Shown here: positions 1 through 5,613 of the stretch, piece by piece | Layout: each line of letters opens with the position of its first letter | Numbering within the stretch: position 1 is the stretch's first letter | NCBI GenBank assembly: GCA_035504735.1 | Contig: DATJRJ010000025.1 | Coordinates: 1 to 5,613, forward strand | Reading direction: 5' to 3' | DNA: 5,613 bases | From: JAJPIG01 sp035504735 | Lineage (GTDB): Bacteria; Desulfobacterota; Binatia; Binatales; Binataceae | Notes under the pieces: model-generated | What the model was told of the DNA's origin: nothing | Databases searched by the model: none | Seen by the model: only the letters and a program-made list of their open reading frames with translations | Program-made: the position numbers and the translations under genes

Positions 1-68
1 GCGGAGCAGGTCCGTGCGATACCAATTATGCGATCCGACTCGCAGCGTGGTGCTCAACGGCGAAACGC
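1..68. other. Left-edge sequence with no assigned gene
   Basis: This stretch lies just beyond the stop codon of the minus-strand regulator. Several frames are open to the window edge. One plus-strand frame starting at base 1 runs to a TAG at 70-72, which would overlap the regulator's stop codon and could be the tail of a convergent gene. One minus-strand frame also reads out of the window. The fragments are too short to recognise. I see no tRNA cloverleaf and no clear terminator here. Confidence 0.3.
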
Positions 69-542
69 TTAGATCGGCAAGCGAGTCGTGTACTTGACCT
101 GTTTCATCGCAAAGCTTGAACGGACCCGTGAGACACCGGGAATTCGCGTCAGACGTTCAACCACGAATCGTTCGAAGGCGCCCATGTCGGCCAAGACCGT
201 GCGCAGGAGATAATCAGCCTCGCCGGTCATCAGATAGCATTCGAGTACCTCCGGATATCCGAGAATCTTCCGCTCAAACTGCTGCAAGCTCCGCTCGGTC
301 TGCTTTTCGAGTGTGACTTGAACAAAGACGTTCATCCCGTGCCCCACCGCCGCAGGGTCCAAGAGCGTGACCCGCTGGCGGATAATGCCCTGCTCTTCCA
401 GCATTTGAACGCGCCGGAGACAGGGTGAGGGCGAGAGCCCGACCTTGCGCGCCAGCGCTACGTTCGGAACCGTGGCATCGTCCTGCAAATGGCGGAGGAT
501 TTTCAAGTCGATCGAATCAAGAGTCTTTTTTAGCATAATCAT
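69..542 (-). CDS. Lrp/AsnC-family transcriptional regulator
   Basis: A 157-residue protein, close to the length of E. coli Lrp (about 164). Residues 9-54 form the AsnC-type winged helix-turn-helix: 'LDSIDLKILRHLQDD' leads into a recognition-helix region 'GLSPSPCLRRVQMLEEQGII'. Residues about 68-146 form the RAM (ligand-sensing and oligomerising) domain, with the typical 'MTGEADYLLR' turn at 105-114 and a late 'KYTTRLPI' like the 'KYTTALPL' end of Lrp proteins. Family members bind DNA as dimers to octamers or larger and respond to amino acids such as leucine, alanine or methionine. The effector here cannot be read from the sequence. Two in-frame ATGs exist at 542 and 536, neither with a good Shine-Dalgarno sequence; the longer form is kept. 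The gene is divergent from metH, with 116 bp between start codons, so it may regulate itself and metH-metF. The local regulatory role is inference; the family call is firm. Confidence 0.93.
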   Translation of the reverse strand: MIMLKKTLDSIDLKILRHLQDDATVPNVALARKVGLSPSPCLRRVQMLEEQGIIRQRVTLLDPAAVGHGMNVFVQVTLEKQTERSLQQFERKILGYPEVLECYLMTGEADYLLRTVLADMGAFERFVVERLTRIPGVSRVRSSFAMKQVKYTTRLPI

Positions 543-551
543 CCAGAATTC

Positions 552-566
552 TAGGAAATTAACAAA
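552..566. promoter_or_regulatory. Possible Lrp-like binding site
   Basis: The sequence TAGGAAATTAACAAA matches the E. coli Lrp consensus YAGHAWATTWTDCTR at 10 of 15 positions. The left part and central AWATTW are good and the right part is poor. It lies between the regulator's start codon and its candidate -10, where binding would suit autorepression. AT-rich sequence makes partial matches easy, so this is only a candidate. Confidence 0.25.
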
Positions 567-571
567 TTATA
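566..571 (-). promoter_or_regulatory. Candidate -10 element for the lrp-type gene
   Basis: Read on the minus strand, this is a perfect TATAAT ending 23 bases before the regulator's first ATG. It lies in a conspicuously AT-rich patch (about 545-573) in otherwise GC-rich DNA. No good -35 hexamer is seen 16-18 bp upstream, so the promoter may be weak or activator-dependent, or the match may reflect only the AT-rich patch. Confidence 0.4.
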
Positions 572-598
572 TTGCGTCCCCATCCCTAAAGCTCGGCG

Positions 599-628
599 AT
601 CTTTGCAAGATTTGCTCATTGACGCAAA
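599..628. promoter_or_regulatory. Inverted-repeat cluster upstream of metH (candidate operator)
   Basis: Two overlapping dyads are visible. ATCTT-TGC-AAGAT (599-611) is a perfect 5-bp inverted repeat with a 3-bp centre. TTTGC (611-615) pairs with GCAAA (624-628) across 8 bp. TTTGC also occurs at 602-606, one 9-bp step before the second copy, and another TTGC is at 635-638. A TTGACG at 619-624 resembles a -35 element, but no convincing -10 follows at normal spacing. Dyads of this kind suit a dimeric regulator, and the divergent Lrp/AsnC protein is the obvious candidate. No experiment-based motif is recognised. Confidence 0.35.
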
Positions 629-658
629 CGATAGTTGCGCGCAGCATTTACCTCCAAG

Positions 659-4189
<3,531 letters not shown>

Positions 4190-4198
4190 GCCACCGAC

Positions 4199-5110
4199 AT
4201 GTCAGAAATCGCCCGACAGCTTGCGAACCCTGCGCTCGCGATTTGGCTCGAACTCAGTCCTCCGAGCGGGATCGACATGGAGCCCCTGTTGCAAAAGCTG
4301 GAACTGCTTGATGGCGCGATCGGAGCAGTCAATCTGACGGATAACGCGATGGGGCGCGCGAAACTTTCTTCGCTCGCGTTCGGAATGACGATCAAGCAAC
4401 GACTAAAGATTCCAGTCGTGCTGAACGTCTCATGCCGCGACCGTAACCTGCTGGCGCTCAAGTCCGACCTGCTAGCAGCGGCCGCCTACGACATCGACGG
4501 GGTAGTGGCACTCAGGGGCGACCGTCTTCCGGCAAGCGCTGGATTCGAGTTCAACGATCTCGACGCGATCGGCCTGTTGCACGTGATTGATGGACTCAAA
4601 GTACAGAGCGCTCACAAGCACGGTGCGGCGCGGACGGAGCGCAGTCTATATGCGGGCGCGGTAACGAATCCCTATCGTGCAGATCCTGCCCGGGAATTCG
4701 ATTTACTGGCACGCAAGGCCGCGGCCGGCGCGCGTTTTGCGCTCACTCAGCCGTGCTTTGACGCGGAGCAGGCACTGCGATTTATCGAACAGATTCGTCC
4801 GTTGCCGATCGCGCCGGTGATTGGGCTTTTGCCGATCCGGAATGCGGCCATGGCGCGTTATCTGAAGAACCGGGTTCGAGAATTGAAACCGGTCGCGCGC
4901 CATCTGGAGGTTTACGACCGCATGCGCGAGGAGCGGGTGCAAAACTTCACGATCGCGCAAAATCTCAGGCTGATTGATTCGCTCCGGGCGCATGCGGCCG
5001 GGTTCGTCATTATGAGCGGCGGCGAACCATCATTGGCGATCAAATTGGCTGTTGAAGCCGCAGCCCTGCGCGCGCCAATTACGACCGCGAATTTCAGCAG
5101 CCTGACGTAG
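4199..5110 (+). CDS. metF: Methylenetetrahydrofolate reductase (YitJ C-terminal-type)
   Basis: A 303-residue flavoprotein of the MTHFR TIM-barrel family, expected to reduce 5,10-methylene- to 5-methyltetrahydrofolate, the substrate of the MetH encoded just upstream. Visible family marks are 'LELSPP' with Glu18 (equivalent to catalytic Glu28 of E. coli MetF), 'AVNLTDNAMGRAKLSSLA' (39-60 region), 'CRDRNLLALKSDLLAA' (79-94), 'ALRGD' with Asp108 (E. coli Asp120 equivalent), 'AVTNPY' (154-159), 'FALTQPCFD' with Gln184 (E. coli Gln183 equivalent) and 'GLLPIRNAAMARYL'. The 'VNLTDN' and 'CRDRNLL' wording is closer to the reductase half of YitJ-like homocysteine methyltransferase/MTHFR proteins than to E. 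coli MetF. The last 80 residues depart from family wording: 'VIMSGGEPSLAIKL' stands where 'YIMPQFGRYD'-like sequence is usual. The 9-bp gap after metH and the lack of a good Shine-Dalgarno sequence (only GTGAG over the metH stop) suggest translational coupling. The reductase call is strong; the electron donor is unknown. Confidence 0.9.
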   Translation: MSEIARQLANPALAIWLELSPPSGIDMEPLLQKLELLDGAIGAVNLTDNAMGRAKLSSLAFGMTIKQRLKIPVVLNVSCRDRNLLALKSDLLAAAAYDIDGVVALRGDRLPASAGFEFNDLDAIGLLHVIDGLKVQSAHKHGAARTERSLYAGAVTNPYRADPAREFDLLARKAAAGARFALTQPCFDAEQALRFIEQIRPLPIAPVIGLLPIRNAAMARYLKNRVRELKPVARHLEVYDRMREERVQNFTIAQNLRLIDSLRAHAAGFVIMSGGEPSLAIKLAVEAAALRAPITTANFSSLT

Positions 5111-5131
5111 AAGATCAGCGTCCGACCGCCG

Positions 5132-5159
5132 GCAGCGGCTGTAGCGTCCCTTCCGCTGC
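5132..5159 (+). terminator. Stem-loop 21 bp after metF, possible terminator
   Basis: GCAGCGG (5132-5138) pairs with CCGCTGC (5153-5159) around a 14-base loop, with a possible G-U pair extending the stem to 5131/5160. Three Ts follow the right arm (5160-5162), but there is no long T-run. Its position directly after metF suits transcript ending or 3'-end protection. The long loop and weak T-tract keep confidence low. Confidence 0.4.
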
Positions 5160-5174
5160 TTTGGCCGCAACGCC

Positions 5175-5198
5175 AACACACGCACTCCCGCGTGTGTT
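5175..5198. terminator. Perfect 9-bp stem-loop, possible terminator
   Basis: AACACACGC (5175-5183) and GCGTGTGTT (5190-5198) are exact reverse complements around a 6-base loop, ACTCCC. This is the strongest hairpin in the window. It stands 64 bp after the metF stop. No T-run follows on either strand, so it is not a classic Rho-independent terminator. It may act as a T-less hairpin, as a bidirectional block between convergent genes, or as an RNA 3'-end stabiliser. Confidence 0.45.
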
Positions 5199-5354
5199 CC
5201 TCGTGATTACGATCACCCGATGAAATGGACGGATCAGGCCGAATACTGGGCGCGTCCGAGCCCTAACTGATAGCGAGCTGCATCGACCAGGTTCTGCAAC
5301 CTCATCGAAAGATGGACAATCCTTAACGAGAAAGAAGCGCTTTGCATCTTCGCG

Positions 5355-5385
5355 CCGATAGTATGGCATCTATTCATCCTATCGG
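5355..5385. repeat. Inverted repeat beyond the right-edge gene
   Basis: CCGATAG (5355-5361) and CTATCGG (5379-5385) form a perfect 7-bp inverted repeat with a 17-base spacer. It starts 31 bases after the stop codon of the minus-strand gene, where a terminator could sit, but the loop is long and no T-run follows. It could equally be a protein-binding dyad or chance. Confidence 0.3.
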
Positions 5386-5416
5386 GCTGTAAACTTGCCG
5401 AGAACGGCCATTATTC

Positions 5417-5613
5417 TTAACCGTTCGATGCGAGTATTCGTCTCCGCAAATCAACCAATGCCTCAGTAGTCAAATCGGCGCTCAAATTTGCCGGTCCGTT
5501 GTCAGCCGTCAGAACATCCCAAATAACATTCCGAAACTCCTCTCCCCGAGCATCGGCAGCATATTTTTGTCGAACGTAAGACGCCAGCAAGTCTGCGGCC
5601 TGCAACGGCAAGA
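5417..5613 (-). CDS. C-terminus of a DUF3800-like protein (partial, runs off the window)
   Basis: Only the last 65 or so codons are visible, ending in TAA at 5417-5419; the frame is open to the window edge, so the true start lies outside. The segment begins 'LPLQAADLLASYVRQKY'. This resembles the 'PLQAADLLAW..R' motif near the end of DUF3800 proteins, which have an RNase H-like fold and unknown function and are often found near mobile or defence genes. The remaining tail (about 45 residues, ending 'DLRRRILASNG') is charged and shows no further motif. GC content is about 52% by my count, below the neighbouring metH, which hints at a different origin. The gene converges on metH-metF and has no evident link to methionine metabolism. 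The family call rests on one short motif and could be wrong. Confidence 0.5.
   Translation of the reverse strand, partial: LPLQAADLLASYVRQKYAADARGEEFRNVIWDVLTADNGPANLSADLTTEALVDLRRRILASNG

Larger units (their letters stand above)
5111..5416. other. Gene-free region between metF and the right-edge gene
   Basis: These 306 bases lie between two convergent genes. An open minus-strand frame (5115-5369) crosses most of the stretch, but its translation is rich in arginine, shows no family motif and has no ribosome-binding site, so I do not call it a gene. The region holds three inverted repeats, described separately, and a small AGGTT/AACCT hairpin at 5289-5302. I see no tRNA, riboswitch or insertion-sequence ends. 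Confidence 0.6.

Noticed and set aside
560..630. Possible SAM-II or cobalamin riboswitch before metH
   Set aside because: 'ATTGC' and 'CTAAAG' looked faintly like SAM-II pieces, but their order and spacing do not fit the pseudoknot. The region is too short for a cobalamin riboswitch and has no B12 box.
5281..5310. Possible tRNA T-arm (AGGTT-CTGC-AACCT)
   Set aside because: The loop has four bases instead of seven and no acceptor, D or anticodon arms can be formed around it.
5115..5369. An 84-codon minus-strand open frame in the gap after metF
   Set aside because: There is no recognised motif, ribosome-binding site or conserved neighbour relation, and it runs through two hairpins. It is more likely intergenic DNA.

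Overview
The window comes from a bacterium of fairly high GC content. I counted about 63% GC in one metH line, against about 52% in the last 193 bases. It holds a compact piece of one-carbon and methionine metabolism, a divergently read regulator, and the start of an unrelated, lower-GC region. The lineage cannot be fixed from the sequence. The MetH activation domain uses an 'RFSFGYPACP' signature. I recall that form from cyanobacterial and several other non-enterobacterial MetH proteins, so the host is probably not an enteric proteobacterium.

Layout. Bases 1-68 carry no gene I can identify. An intact Lrp/AsnC-family regulator lies on the minus strand (69-542). A 116-bp divergent intergenic region follows. 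It holds an AT-rich patch with a perfect TATAAT on the lrp strand, and a cluster of TTGC/GCAA repeats just upstream of metH. Full-length cobalamin-dependent methionine synthase metH (659-4189, plus) is followed 9 bp later by a methylenetetrahydrofolate reductase of the YitJ C-terminal type (4199-5110, plus). Bases 5111-5416 are gene-free and contain three inverted repeats. The window ends inside a minus-strand gene (5417-5613) whose visible C-terminus resembles DUF3800 proteins.

How they work together. The reductase makes 5-methyltetrahydrofolate and MetH passes that methyl group to homocysteine through cobalamin, so the pair encodes two consecutive steps of methionine synthesis. The regulator sits head to head with the pair. 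I see no cobalamin or SAM riboswitch in the short leader, so the regulator is a natural candidate to control the operon, but this is inference from position.

I found no clear sign of an undescribed multi-gene system. The points most worth a second look are the promoter region, the divergent end of the reductase, and the composition change at the right edge.
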